From Saccoglossus kowalevskii (Eukaryota > Hemichordata > Enteropneusta > Harrimaniidae): a stretch of 41,721 bases of DNA. Of this stretch, positions 1-11,797 are shown one piece after another. Within the stretch, counting starts at the first letter, position 1. Every line of letters begins with the position of its first letter. The notes below the pieces were generated by a model that saw nothing but the letters and a program-made list of their open reading frames with translations, did not search any database and was not told where the DNA came from. The stretch is taken from NCBI RefSeq assembly GCF_000003605.2, contig NW_003135351.1, forward strand, positions 90,856-132,576. The letters are read 5' to 3'. The position numbers and the translations under genes are program-made.

Positions 1-455
1 TGAAAACGGGGACTAACAGACTCAAAGTCTTGCATGCATCACACACACCAATGCTACACATAGAAATTAAGATTTTGTGATATGTGCATCTTCAAATTTT
101 TCACCAGAATATCCTGTATGTGATTCAATGATGTAATTATGTAATGATTTGATGATTCAATGATTTGACGATGACGATTCACTTGTTTAATGCCCTATTA
201 AGTGATGAAAAATCAATCACAAATAAATCTATAGAAAAAGTTTTGGTAAATTTTGGCAACTAGTGAGAAGCATCTGTAAGATGACATCAAATAAAGCAAC
301 TGTTGCACTTACTATATGACACATATAGTGGGTTTCCCTCCTGGTGCAAAAACATAGCTTTAATATCAAAAACTACTCATAAACCTAATACAAGTTTGTT
401 CGCATGTTTTTTATGAATACGGCCAAAAAAGAGACAGTGACAAGACAGTAATATG
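1..455. other. No gene seen
   Basis: AT-rich sequence with a short GATGATTCAATGATTTGATG low-complexity patch at about 120-180. Nothing coding was recognised. Confidence 0.6.
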
Positions 456-585
456 AGGTTATTACAAGGATACCGAAAAGTATGCATGAATACACTACAG
501 CGGGAGTATCCACGGATGTGCAGCAGAGGTCGGTGTGACGGCACACTGTCTGAGTGTATACTTTGCAGTTACCTTGTAATAACCT
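456..585. mobile_element. Small TIR element (about 130 bp)
   Basis: Inverted ends AGGTTATTACAAGG (456-) and CCTTGTAATAACCT (-585), with an AAGTAT/ATACTT pair just inside. It is non-coding. Confidence 0.65.
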
Positions 586-712
586 TATTATTATACATCT
601 TTTCCTCCCAAAGATACATCATGGGAATGCCAAAATCCAAAAAGTTTAGAACAGATTTAGAAAACTTCTTTGTGTGGAAGTCCAGTCAAGCCCTGGGGGC
701 TGCCATGTTTGT

Positions 713-866
713 TTTGCATTACAGCAAGTCTCAGAAGTATTGGGGCAGCCAATTTGCAAACTCGCTAGCGAATTGGCTAAATGTTGGGTTTTGACTAAAC
801 AGTTGGCTTTCGAATCTTGCTGGGCCAACTCGTGGTCGCGTCCACTCCGGGCCAATCTATTTTGCA
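713..866 (+). repeat. SINE-like repeat, copy A (tRNA-like promoter boxes)
   Basis: It is about 150 bp and highly similar to the inverted copy at 1322-1466. It contains an A-box-like TAGCGAATTGG (766-776) and a B-box-like TTCGAATC (809-816), with tRNA-like spacing of about 43 bp. The B box lacks the usual first G. The homology extends about 45 bp upstream of the A box, which a simple tRNA-derived SINE would not, so the class is uncertain. Confidence 0.55.
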
Positions 867-1321
867 TTAGGAAACATAGTATGATTTTACGTAGCCTGGT
901 ATATGTCTGGATTCCCCCGAATGATTTGCTTTGCGAGGCGTGGTAATGTGAAAGTATTTCCCCATGGTCAGCCTGAGAGTGGCCACAGTTAGCTGGCGTA
1001 CAGGTGATAATATGATAAATGCGATTAATCCATTGATAATTACTATATGGGGGTAGCCATCTTGAACACTGATTGAAACTAAATAAAGAGACAAGTTGAG
1101 AAAGTTTCCTATAAATCAGGGAGAAAATAAATTTTCACATCCAAACGATTCGTTGGGGTAACATTAAACCAACCGCTAATAAAATTCGACTTCATTCATC
1201 GTTTTTGCGTGGACAATCCCTTGTATACGAACACCACGAAGAAAATAGAACACTTTCCCTGGTATATTTGAAAGCGAAATCGCCATCCAACTAAAGTATG
1301 ACGACTGTCCCCTACTGTTAT

Positions 1322-1466
1322 ATAGATTCACCCAGAGTGGGCGTGACCACAGGACGGCGCCAGCAAGATTCGAAAGCCAACTGTTTAGTCAAAACCCAAG
1401 CAGTTAGCCAATTCGCCAGCGAGTTTGCAAATTGGCTGCCCCAATACTTCTGAGACTTGCTGTAAT
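1322..1466 (-). repeat. SINE-like repeat, copy B (inverted)
   Basis: This is the minus-strand copy of the 713-866 repeat. It has TGGCGAATTGG as A-box-like and TTCGAATC as B-box-like motifs, and ends toward a GGGTGAATCTAT stretch matching copy A. Confidence 0.55.
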
Positions 1467-1729
1467 AGAGGATGCTCTCGCATGCAATCACTCCATATTT
1501 GGAATATGCATTTCCAAATATGGTAGGATAAAAATACCCCGTGCAATACCGCAAAATAACAACACACTGTATCTTATGGCGTTACAGTGACAGATGTTTA
1601 ATAATGTGTTTTATGGAGTAAAGGGTAGACAAGGTGGCTACAAAAATTGTAGTTTGTCTTCCGCAATAATTATGTATCAGTACATTTAATATCAAAGCAC
1701 AATAGAAATAAGATATCTAGTCTGTGAGG

Positions 1730-2020
1730 CTAACTTTGATCACTCGATGCAGCCACATGGGGTTCAACTTCGGCTGCTACAGGGTCATTGACAACAGGAG
1801 CCACTGCCTCAATTTTTGTAGTGCCTTCTTCAGTATTTTTACTCAGTTCTTGATTTGTTTTGTCAAGTATATCCTCTACTTGGGCCGCTAATTGCTTTAA
1901 TTCTGGAGAGTCTTGTTCTGTAAATTGATTCTTGTTCATAGGGTTCAATTCCATATAGGTTCCAATCATCCTATGGTTAATGTTGATTAACTTGGAAGAA
2001 CATTTGTCAATACAGGCTTC
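1730..2020 (-). CDS. TIMM10B: TIMM10B coding exon 3
   Basis: This exon encodes 96 codons plus a TAG stop. It opens with EACIDKCSSKL (second CX3C) and ends in a low-complexity tail (…AASSDQS). A possible poly(A) signal, ATTAAA, lies about 40 bp past the stop on the minus strand (1685-1690). Confidence 0.94.
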   Translation of the reverse strand, partial: EACIDKCSSKLININHRMIGTYMELNPMNKNQFTEQDSPELKQLAAQVEDILDKTNQELSKNTEEGTTKIEAVAPVVNDPVAAEVEPHVAASSDQS

Positions 2021-3763
2021 CTATAATCAAACAAAATATCATATTTTGTAAACTTGAGTTTATTAGAACTGTGGAACTACTTGACTTTACTCTGACTTAC
2101 AATTATTATGTTGACATACTGTGTTAATATTAGGAGTAACATCAAAAGGTCAAAGTTGGATAAAACAGCATGTGGTGTTGCACCATTCCTGTAAATGAGG
2201 TTATATTTTATGTTCATGGTCACTATTATGGAATTAAGTTTTATTATATTTGCACAACAATAGTACAGCTCACACATCTTTAGTTGTCTAGTCCACACCA
2301 AATCATTGAGGTTACTGCTATCTCTCCCGACATATTTTTTTTGTATTCGTTATCAATTGTAAGTTCACATGGGAATCTGTCATCCAAAACTATGTAATAC
2401 CAGTTTTTTAGAAGGCAGGGCAGAATATACTCCGATTGAGAAGTTTTGTATAGTTAGCTCAGTTGCCTTTGGCTTACGAGTATACAAGTTGTCGAGAGTG
2501 TGATTTTTTTGTTCAACTGCGAGATCTCGCGAGTTGCGTGAAAGACGCGCACTGAACATCTGCCGCAAAAATAGAATGTTTTAATTTTTTTCATAGCTCA
2601 CATTGAAGGGCTGATCTTTGACAGGGGAATATTGCATTTGAATATGCCTACTTTATCGAAATTGGTCATCATCAAATGTGTACAGCACATTATTAATTAA
2701 GCAATTGAAATACTTTCACGTTTTTTTAGAATCCCAAGCAATGTTTGTGACCACTACGACACTATGACCTATGTACATATGTACTGTTTTGACATTCAAT
2801 TTCACACATAATGCAGGATCGTCTATTACTGTAAAATTTGTATGAGAAGCTGGATTCCTAAATAGAAATGGTACACCTGTTTTAGAACAATTTAGAATCA
2901 AAAATTCACCATTTCTCATCCCCCTTTGTTGCATAGCACCGTTTTAATGGTAGCACTGGCTTAATACAGATTATACAGAAGTATGTATATTCAATGCAAA
3001 CAAGTCCCTCGCTATTAGTTTGACATATCCTGTTGAGGTTGGTTTGACCGACTTTGTTCTAATCAGGGCGTAATATTACAAGATCATATAGCAAATCAGT
3101 CAGCAATGTTGCCGTTCGAAACAAGAAAGCGATGACGGTAAAACTGGGGGCCTTTTCAACTATATAGGTATATAAAAGTGTTTTGACATTTCAAATGTGT
3201 AAGAAATGAATATTGATGTACTTACTTCTTCCTGGGACAACAGTCTATAGTTGAGATTTGCAATACAGTGGCCAAAACAACTCTCAGTAAACTTATTATA
3301 CTGTGTTAGGAAGTCTTTAAACTGAAGAAAGAAAAAATGATGGCTTGCTAGAAAATTTACACTAAGAGGTTACACCGATTTGACAGATTTTTTTTTGCAA
3401 ACATCTTATTCACAAACTGACAACATTTATACTTTTACAGTACGCAGTCATGACATAAGAATCGATAATTGACAAATTACCCTTTGAACTGCGAAATTAT
3501 TGTTATATTTTTATTCACGAATTAATTAATCAACCTCTATATAAAAACCACCTGTCTATGAAGAATATACGATGAACCAGGTGTTAGTAACTAAGTACGC
3601 AACACAGATTCTACCTGATTCTACTGTTTGTTTTGATCCCAAAAGTACATCATGGCCATCACACATGATGTCGTCTGCAAATTGGCGTGACCATTGATTA
3701 TTATAATATTCACGATTATATACAAATTCTTACATTTCTAGCGGCGGCGCGGTCTTGGTCCAT
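1730..3763 (-). CDS. TIMM10B: TIMM10B (Tim9b-like) small Tim chaperone, 3 exons
   Basis: Exons on the minus strand are 3763-3734, 3321-3226 and 2020-1730 (stop TAG 1730-1732). Joined, they encode 138 aa. Known role: small Tim proteins of the mitochondrial intermembrane space; TIMM10B joins the Tim9-Tim10 chaperone at the TIM22 carrier translocase. Seen: the twin CX3C motif, CFGHC near residues 25-29 and CIDKC near 45-49, with the family-typical EEEAC junction formed across the exon 2/3 splice and an INHRM-like block after it. All introns are GT-AG: donor gtaaga after exon 1, gtaagt after exon 2, and pyrimidine-rich acceptors ending cag and tag. The protein is longer than human TIMM10B (about 103 aa) because of a low-complexity acidic/Ala/Val C-terminal tail. 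The gene lies head to head with ARFIP. The start ATG gives MDQDRAAARN, matching the short polar N terminus of the family. Confidence 0.93.
2021..3225 (-). other. TIMM10B intron 2
   Basis: This is a GT-AG intron of 1205 bp. It includes a CpG-richer patch with TCTCGCGAG (2525-2533), a word known from some mammalian promoters. Short ORFs here have no recognisable family. Confidence 0.75.
3226..3321 (-). CDS. TIMM10B: TIMM10B coding exon 2
   Basis: This exon encodes 32 codons starting FKDFLTQYNKF and carrying the first CX3C (CFGHC). The acceptor has a clean pyrimidine tract ending ttcag, and the donor is gtaagt. Both phases are 0. Confidence 0.93.
3734..3763 (-). CDS. TIMM10B: TIMM10B coding exon 1
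   Basis: This exon encodes ten codons, MDQDRAAARN, then donor gtaaga (plus-strand 3728-3733). Phase 0 joins it to FKDFL of exon 2, matching the human QLRN-LRDFL junction. It was found by family reasoning, so it is a little less certain than the other exons. Confidence 0.8.
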
Positions 3764-4400
3764 GTTCACTCACTCAGTAGATTACCATATTTTGATAAAT
3801 AACAAACAATAAAACGCTATAAATACGTGTTCTTTGCGAAGCAATTACTGCTCAATTGTTCCACACATGTGTTTCATGGTGAGCTCTCGAACGACCCCCA
3901 AAAGGTCACGAGATTTGGCGAGACTTTGGCGGTTGTCCCGGATGTGTCGACACACAGACAAGTGCACAGTGCAGTGCAAGTTGTTGCAACGAGTAGGTGG
4001 TGTATTGGAAATCTAATTTTTGATGGATCTCTGATCGGTATATTGTAAAAATTAAAAGACTTGGTATTTGGGTTGTGCAGGAGTTGGATGATAGCAGTTG
4101 TAACATAGGTGGATTTTTCCTGTGGTAAGTACTTCGCAAAAAACGCCTTTCGTCAGCAACCGTTGGCCAAGCAATCTTGCCAGAAATTAATTTCCCCATC
4201 TCATTCATAATTTTTTACACGTTTGAGGTTCCACGTGGGTAATTTGGGTTCAGTTACTTATAAAATGGTTATTACATTTAAATATCCTAAGCGTCTGGCT
4301 GTTGACCCCAACACGTTACTGACCAAAACCCCGTCGCATAAATAAATAAAGCTGGTTCAATTGTAATATAGGGTTCTCTGATTCGTGGCAAAATGAGGTG
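3764..4400. promoter_or_regulatory. Divergent TIMM10B/ARFIP promoter region
   Basis: This is the stretch upstream of the TIMM10B start and probably upstream of the ARFIP transcription start. It contains a CpG-richer block at about 3880-3970. A plus-strand candidate first-exon end, ATGAG followed by gtgagt, lies at 4393-4403. The first ARFIP coding exon begins with a 5' UTR cut by an acceptor, so a non-coding upstream exon must exist; it could end at 4397, but this is inference. Confidence 0.4.
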
Positions 4401-5012
4401 AGTGATCGTTAAATTTAGTCTAGTCTCGACCACCCGGAAGTGACACACTTAATGAATGTTTACATTCATCCCTTTACGCTTATATGTAACGTTTTATTTT
4501 TTAAATATGCCCTAGACTTTTCAAAATAATAAATTAACAAGAAACATTTTTGTGTGGGAATTTGAAGGAACAATTTATCAAGCTTTGGGAACTTGTATTA
4601 TGGGATATATACTAGATGGGTGAAAATTTAACAATAAACTAAGACTAATATTCAAATTATTTTTTTGTTCATGTTTTTTAATGTTAATTTTTTTCTTCAA
4701 TAGATTATCAGGAACACTAAAATTAGAACTGAAGTAACTTATAGAATGTAACTGAACACTGTCAGTAAACATAAAATATTGACAACATGGGCGGATTATA
4801 TTTTTCAAATGCCAACTTCATTTCAGCTTTTCAATGAATTGTTTTATGAATCACAAGAAAGTTTATATTAATAGCTGCACAAAACCCTTGCACCTTTATT
4901 TCAACTGTTTTCTACATGTTTGTCAATATTTGTTTTTGTGAATCAAATGATCAGTTGAAAATTGGCATCATTTGAAAACATCATAATAATATGTATGTTG
5001 TATTTAAACAAT

Positions 5013-5095
5013 AATGTACCCCCTCTCCCCCGTGGCTCATAATGAACAAAAGCACACTTTACATGACATAATTATGAGCCACCAGGGAGTACATT
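5013..5095. repeat. Short fold-back repeat
   Basis: AATGTAC…GGCTCATAAT is mirrored by ATTATGAGCC…GTACATT, giving an 83-bp hairpin-capable unit. Confidence 0.65.
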
Positions 5096-6060
5096 GTTAC
5101 TAATCTGTATACTGTATTTAACATCAACACGTTCACGCAACAATTCCCATTCACACACACGCATTCATTTGAACATAACACGTATACAAAAAATAGAGAA
5201 ACTTGGAACTCCCTATCTTACATGATGTTAATTTTGCGATGATCGGGAGGACCATTGATGTGTCGATGGTTTGAACCTCGTTAACCAGGCAGCGACGGCT
5301 TGCTGTATTGCACCCCATCTTGCTTGCAAGCTGAAGTGTAAAATTCCTGCAGCAAGTCAGCAAGCTCAACGACAGGAATGTTCTTAAAATTGGTGGCGTA
5401 TGCCCCTTGTGTTCAAGCCATTCTAGGAAGAAAACTTGGACTCCCTATTTAGTCTGCTGCGAAGTATTTTTTTTTCATTTCTAGCATTTTCGAGCACATT
5501 TAACTGAGATATGTGACATCGATAAAACGGGTCATCGTGTTTGCCTTTGGTGAGCTACGTTTATTTACGCGTTGGACGCCGGTACCGAGTGTTTCTCACG
5601 AAGCTGGGAATGGCCAGACTAAAACTTGTGTTTGTCGTTATGGCGGGAATGACATTTTTCATGTAAACTAAGAACAAATAACAGGTTTCTACCTGTCAGA
5701 ATAAGTAATATTTTAATGCACTGTGACAGTTTTGGTGATGCAATATGCTACCGTACACCCTGAAACTGTAAAAACTTTTACTAGGTTTTAAGGCATCTTT
5801 GCCATGCTTTGTTCATTTATTTGGCAGTCGCTTCACCATTGTTACAACACTCCAAGTGATCTAACTTTGTTTTCGCAAGGCAGTCTGACCGATTATCCCA
5901 GTATGTAGTGCATTATCTGGATAATGTCCACCAGCTATCTACTTTATAGATACAAAGTCATTACTACTGTTTATTTTAGAGACTGTTACTCTCTGTGACT
6001 TTCATATATTTGTAGAAATTACCAAATAATGAAGCTGTGGAACTAGACACAATGCCCGGT

Positions 6061-6260
6061 AAGAGTTCCTTAAGGCCTCCTCACATATAACGCTAATCCT
6101 AACCCTTCCCCTCCAGTGCCCTACCCCATTTCAGTTGTACATACTCTATTTCTAGTCACTTACAGTTGTTTGGAGGGGCATATTGAATACCGGTACAATT
6201 GGGGCTGGAGTGTTAGGCTTAGGGTTCAGGTTAGGGGTGAGGGGCCTTAAGGAACTCTTT
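6061..6260. mobile_element. 200-bp MITE with near-perfect TIRs
   Basis: The left end AAGAGTTCCTTAAGGCC and right end GGCCTTAAGGAACTCTT are exact inverses. Subterminal CCTAACCC and GGGTTCAGGTTAGG tracts are also inverted. Confidence 0.8.
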
Positions 6261-7919
6261 CATGTTGTGACGCATTTCCATAGGTAAACAAACACAAAGT
6301 TGGATTTTTTTTAGCAAAGCTATGACGTGATATAAGACTGCAAATTCTATTGATATATCAAGCTTCTTAGCACATCAAATCAAACCATTCATTTTAACTT
6401 GGCGTCAAAAACAGCTTTTCTCTGTATGATTACGCACAGGTTTGTAGCAACGGCCATGGGTAGTCGGCTACAGTGAAACTGCGATTCGGACAATGGGTTT
6501 TAAGAGCTTGAATAATTTTGTTCATGATTTTATAATTGATATTTCCATAACTGACAAATTCTGACTTTCAATCACTTCCCAAAAATGTTAATCAAATTGT
6601 GAACTTGTTCAATGAAAATAAAAATTTAGCCTTGTATAATTACCGTTTATACAATGAAATAAATTACATGTATTACTAGCGTACCTGGGCCATAAGTACT
6701 GTACGTTATTGTGATTGGATGATATCCTATATAATTTATGCAAGCTATGGTTAAATGGCTCATAATGCACCATTTATCCATGGCTTATGATTTCAACGTT
6801 ATGTTCCAGATTATGAATACCAATTATTGATACCAAGTCAGTAGCTTTTGAAAATTGAATTTAATTTTTTGTTATGCTGGGAAATTAAAGTAAAATGATG
6901 GACATTATGATATATTCAGTGAAAAAGGAAAAGAAAAACCAGTATAATAGATTGTCGTCTACATTGGTTCACTTAAGCGAGCATCACTGCCTATGTACAA
7001 TGCTGTTCGACAACTGATATTTTTTCAAAAATTGGTTTATTATGATAACATCAAATCTATCAAAGTCTCTGCTAAGAAACACAATTTAATTTAATCTCAA
7101 AAAATAAGAGGCTACACCTTATATTTCTTCGTAATTTACTATTGACACATCAAGAACAAGTTGTTTGATTTTTTTACCAATTCTACAGGAAGATAACTGT
7201 GTGTAATAACAATAACTTGCACTGATGGTGGGTATATCACAAGATTGCATAATTCACCAGCCCTGTGGACTTTTACAATGACTTGACAAGATAAGACTTA
7301 AATAAAGCATACAAAACAACTATTAATTTGGCTGACAGCGTGTCATTGTTTTTCTGCTAGCTTGGCAACAAGACTAATTAAAGGCTTTAAACGCGCAGAG
7401 TTCACCGTTTCTGACCATGATATATGGTAACTGTTATGTGTGTCTATACATGTACCAGGGACTGTACTTGAGTTGGTGTTTATTCAAACCAATATCCAAG
7501 TACACAGTTGTTAATTTCAATGTCATGCTATCATCTGTTACATAATTTGTGGACAAAGAATATATTTAAAGGTCGGAAATATCATTTTAAAAACTTCACA
7601 CAAATGTTATTCCAATTGTTGCTTATGTAACAGTTTTATAATTGCTACATTGTACGAGTTTTAATTATCTCTCTATCCGTGTGGCATAAATGAGTAGCAC
7701 TGTGCCGGAAATTAAAATAACAAATATTCATCTGACCTTCAAACTGATTATGCTTACAAAAATGAATTTTAATTAATATTCATAGCTGTCACTTTGGGTA
7801 AGTTCATGTATATAAAATTGAGTTTCAAAGTATATATTCTAAATTTAGAATTCTGACTTGAAAACTCTATACTGTGGGTATAACAATTGAATAATGATCG
7901 TTGATGTATGATTTATCAC

Positions 7920-8126
7920 TACTGTAAAATACTTTATTTTCGCTTGGAGTTAATTTTTGCTCAAGGAATGATTCAGTGAAAATAAAATTCAACGGATATA
8001 CCTTTTTTCCTATATTTTACATTCAACTCTGTCAGAATTCAGTGAAAATAAATTTCATACAAAACACTCAAAAAGTCTTTTTTAGCGAAAATTAATTCCA
8101 ACTATAAAAAAAAGTATTTTACAGTA
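7920..8126. mobile_element. MITE, TACTGTAAAAT family, copy 1
   Basis: The TIR TACTGTAAAATACTTT is perfect at both ends (7920-7935 and 8111-8126). Internal words TTTTCGCT and TCAGTGAAAATAAA are shared with the copies at 19494 and 36602. Confidence 0.85.
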
Positions 8127-10610
8127 CTTTTTTTTTTTTTTAAAGGGATGACATTCCTTATAAATGCATGCCTAATTTGTGCTCGGTAACTTGTACATGT
8201 TTATGTGTGTCAATATGGACTTGTGTGCCAAGTGTTTTCATTCCCACACAGCGTGTTTAATAAAGTAAAGAGTTCACTATCTTTATTGTTCATGTATCTT
8301 TATTTATGAAATAACACTTATTTTGTTGGCTGCCAATCTTATTTTGATAGATTTTGTGTACGTGTTATAGCATGTTTGTTTGTTACAGCCCCCCCCCCCC
8401 CCAAAAAGTTATAATGCGTTACATACTAAGTTCAACATATATTAAAATAATGTGTTCAAATACATGAATTAAAGGTAAATTTAGATCACCAAAACATCCT
8501 CTGAAACTTAGAACAATTCAGTTGAAATTTCTAAAAATGGCCATCCTAAGATGAGAATTGATGGATGTGCTTTCAGGCACTGGTGATTTTTACCAAGTGA
8601 GAATTGAATCGTAATACATGTAAATGGTTGGCTATGCATGTGCATTTACCATGCAAAATGTTACCGGTACTGGTTGTTATAATAATATGCCGGAACCCCA
8701 CACCCTCCCCATAGCTTTTGTTGCGTATGGAAGTTATTTTCACGAGTGATGCAGTGTATCCTGTGGGCGGACTTTCACTCGGCAAGTATATTCATGTGCC
8801 CCAAGGGAAAATATCGTACTTTTAAATATTATTTATTTCTGCTATGTTTCAAAAAATGGTACTCCTGAAGGGACCTAATTTGCATATGAGGTGTGGAAAT
8901 ACCGATTTTGATTTCAGGGACGAATCAAAATAAACTGTGATAAAAGCAAATATTACATAATTCATAAAAATGAATGAAATTTAGCATGCTATTTTTTCTA
9001 TACAATTGAAAATTGGTTCATGTGAATAAAACGATTTGTACAAAATCATTTTAAATTATAGTTCATACTGTATTTACTTTGGTTGAAAAAATATGTGCTA
9101 GTACCTGATGATGAGGGATTTCTCTGCAACAGATGGTACCTTGTATTACAAAGTGACAATGGAAAATTGGACTTAGATGTATTGTGTTTTGTAATATAGT
9201 ATCACGCTTGGAAAGCAAGTACAATTACTGTGCTAAAATTATAAGTGATCCTAAAATCGGTTTATTTTTCTATCAATTTAAAAAAAAATATGTTCTGCCT
9301 TATATTGTCTGTTGCTGCAACACTATACGATACAAGTACATGTACACGCCTGTTTAACTGTCACACATGCAGACAATCTTGTCTTGTCTGGGCTCACTGC
9401 TCAGATTTTGCGCATTAATCATGTAAATGGAGCAGCCAGTGTACCGATTACTGTTGGGAACTGTCCCCAGGCACAAAAACATAATAACAGATAAAAAAAA
9501 TGACATGAACCATATTTGCTTTATTATTAATAGCATTTAATGTATTCTGGATCATTAAAATATCACTTGTTTTTACTCATATAGACAGTGTGTTGACACC
9601 TCAGCGATTTATCAAATTTCTGAGTGAATATGGTACGTTGTAAATAATGATGTTTTGTATTTCAATTCATGAGTAGCATCATATTATGTATGATTTGTGA
9701 AAAGTAGTTATTGTAAGATTCCAACAGCTGTCAAATATTAGAATCATAAAAATATAATTATACAATATAAAAGTGATTTATTACATATAAATGTTGCATC
9801 ATATGAAGGTTCATACAAGTCGCATGGTTGTTGCCCATTTGCACATGAAATCACTTCATGTGCCACAGCCTTGTGATTGTTAATATTGTCTAACCTTACT
9901 GCTTCTGTTCAATCTCAGGTTTCATATATACATGTATGTAATATTGCTAGATGAAAATAATAACCTTTTAAACTACATCCTGACGTTTTTAAACAATTTG
10001 TATTTTATTTTCTTATGCATTATTATATTTAAATGTTTGAAGGAGATGATTTCATTCACAGAAAAAAAAATTCTTTTAAAAATACTAGCAAAAATGTTTT
10101 GAGAAATGTGTAAATTATTCATTTGACCAACGATTAAGATGTCTAGAATTTAAATTTTAAAACTGACAAAATAATGAAATTCTCTCCGAGTGCAATGTGT
10201 GGTAGGCAGAGTATGTAGTATAATGTTTGTACATGTATATTGTTATCAATTCCTTAACAAGAAATTTCACATGATTCAGGCATTTTTTGAACATGACCAA
10301 TCCTATATTTGTATAAATGGCTGGATAACAATAATGTGATTATGGGGATCTGTGTTGTTTAAATCGCTTCAAAATGGTATGTAGTCACTCTGTCTGGGGC
10401 AATGCCTTGATGTTCAACCATCAACAAATTCAACAAGAAATGTTATACAGGCTCATGGCCATGGAAACACCATAATATTTCACTTTCTTTAGTTTTAGCT
10501 GATTTGATCGATATTCAAGTATTCTACGGTGTATGTGTCAAATTCACTGATTTGTTAAGGAAACCATGGTACCATAAAAAAAAAAAAAGGCATTCTGTGA
10601 TTCTTTTTTT

Positions 10611-10967
10611 TAGCTCCGCTGTCGACTTTGTCGAGCGGAGCTTATCATATGAGTGATTGTCCGTCGTCCGTGTCAATGTTTTACTTTTTCGACTTCTTCT
10701 TGAAAACTACAAGCCTGAATGCTTTGATACTTGGTGTATATGTACCTTGGGTAGACCTCTCTCAGATTTGTTCATTTCATGATGATATCTTCAATGTAAT
10801 TTTTGGTAAAAAGTGATATTTTCGACTTCTTGTTGAAAACCGCAAGTCCAATTACTTTGATATATTATACATATAGGTACTACATGTGGACCTCTCTCAG
10901 ATTTGTTCATTTTCTAATGATATCTTCTGTTCTTTAATTGCCATGTGCATTGCTTACAGCGGAGCTA
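10611..10967. mobile_element. AGCTCCGCT repeat element with internal tandem halves
   Basis: TAGCTCCGCTGT at 10611 is mirrored by ACAGCGGAGCTA at 10967. Two diverged copies of about 125 bp lie inside, each running from TTTTCGACTTCTT through ACCTCTCTCAGATTTGTTCA. It resembles a common interspersed repeat of marine invertebrate genomes. Confidence 0.7.
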
Positions 10968-11617
10968 TCTCAGCCGACAGGCTGCTTGTTTATATATTTC
11001 CCTGGTTTTCATCAGGTTCATTAAGATGTAGCTACATGTGGCATTAAAAACAAATCCAAGTGAATGATTAAGCATTTTACAATAATATTGATCCCTCTAT
11101 CCCTTCATGATACAAAGAAACTATGTCATCCTTATATGGGAACAAGAACAAGGTTTTGTATAATTTATATTTGACTTGTACAAAACAAAATTCTGTGCTC
11201 TACATGTATGGAGAAGTTCATTTAAAAAGTAACAATATAAGAAATATAATAATAATATATTCATTGACAAACACATGTATTTAATATTATTTTGGTAAAA
11301 GTAAATTATTCAGTCTTAAAAGATGTTCTAGATACAAAGAACCATGTCAGTTGAAAACCCGTCTGTGCCCTGAAGCCACTTGGGTATAGAAAATGGGTAT
11401 CACTGTCACCTGTGAAATCACTGATGCACATTTAAAAAGTGGAAATCGTGTATTTTAAATTGGACTAAAAATTGCGAGCAGATGTTCAAATGTAAGCGGC
11501 GCAATCATCTAACCTTATCCAGGAATCACCTAAATTTCAAATGAATTTGAATATTGGCTGCATATAAAAATTGACTTCAATCCTTACATATTTACAGTGT
11601 AGTTAATAAAATAAATG

Positions 11618-11797
11618 TACTGTAAAAGCATTCATTTTTAGATTTTAATTGGAATATTTTGATCATATTCGCTGAGGTTTATTTTTCTTAAGATTTCTCA
11701 ATGAAACGATGGGTTGTGATTTTACATGCTCAAGTGGATTTCACTTATCAAAAGCCGCAAATTTAAAACCCAGTGAATAATTAATATGTTTACTGTA
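11618..11797. mobile_element. MITE, TACTGTAAAA family, variant
   Basis: The left end is TACTGTAAAAGCATTCAT and the right end ATTAATATGTTTACTGTA. It shares the CCCAGTGAATAATTAA end with the 22184-22399 copy. Confidence 0.65.

Noticed and set aside
453-946. Overlapping ORFs of 73-113 codons on both strands
   Set aside because: They are covered by repeat copies and show no domain or codon signal.
3906-4208. 100-codon minus-strand ORF upstream of TIMM10B
   Set aside because: No family signature. The TIMM10B first exon is well explained at 3734-3763.
5610-5666. Short hydrophobic ORF (MARLKLVFVVMAGMTFFM) in a CpG-richer patch
   Set aside because: Eighteen residues with no recognised family, and no splice join gives a sensible longer protein.
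6100-6245. CCTAACCC/TTAGGG-like words as an interstitial telomere near a RAP1 gene
   Set aside because: They are degenerate, only a couple of units long, and are arms of a MITE.
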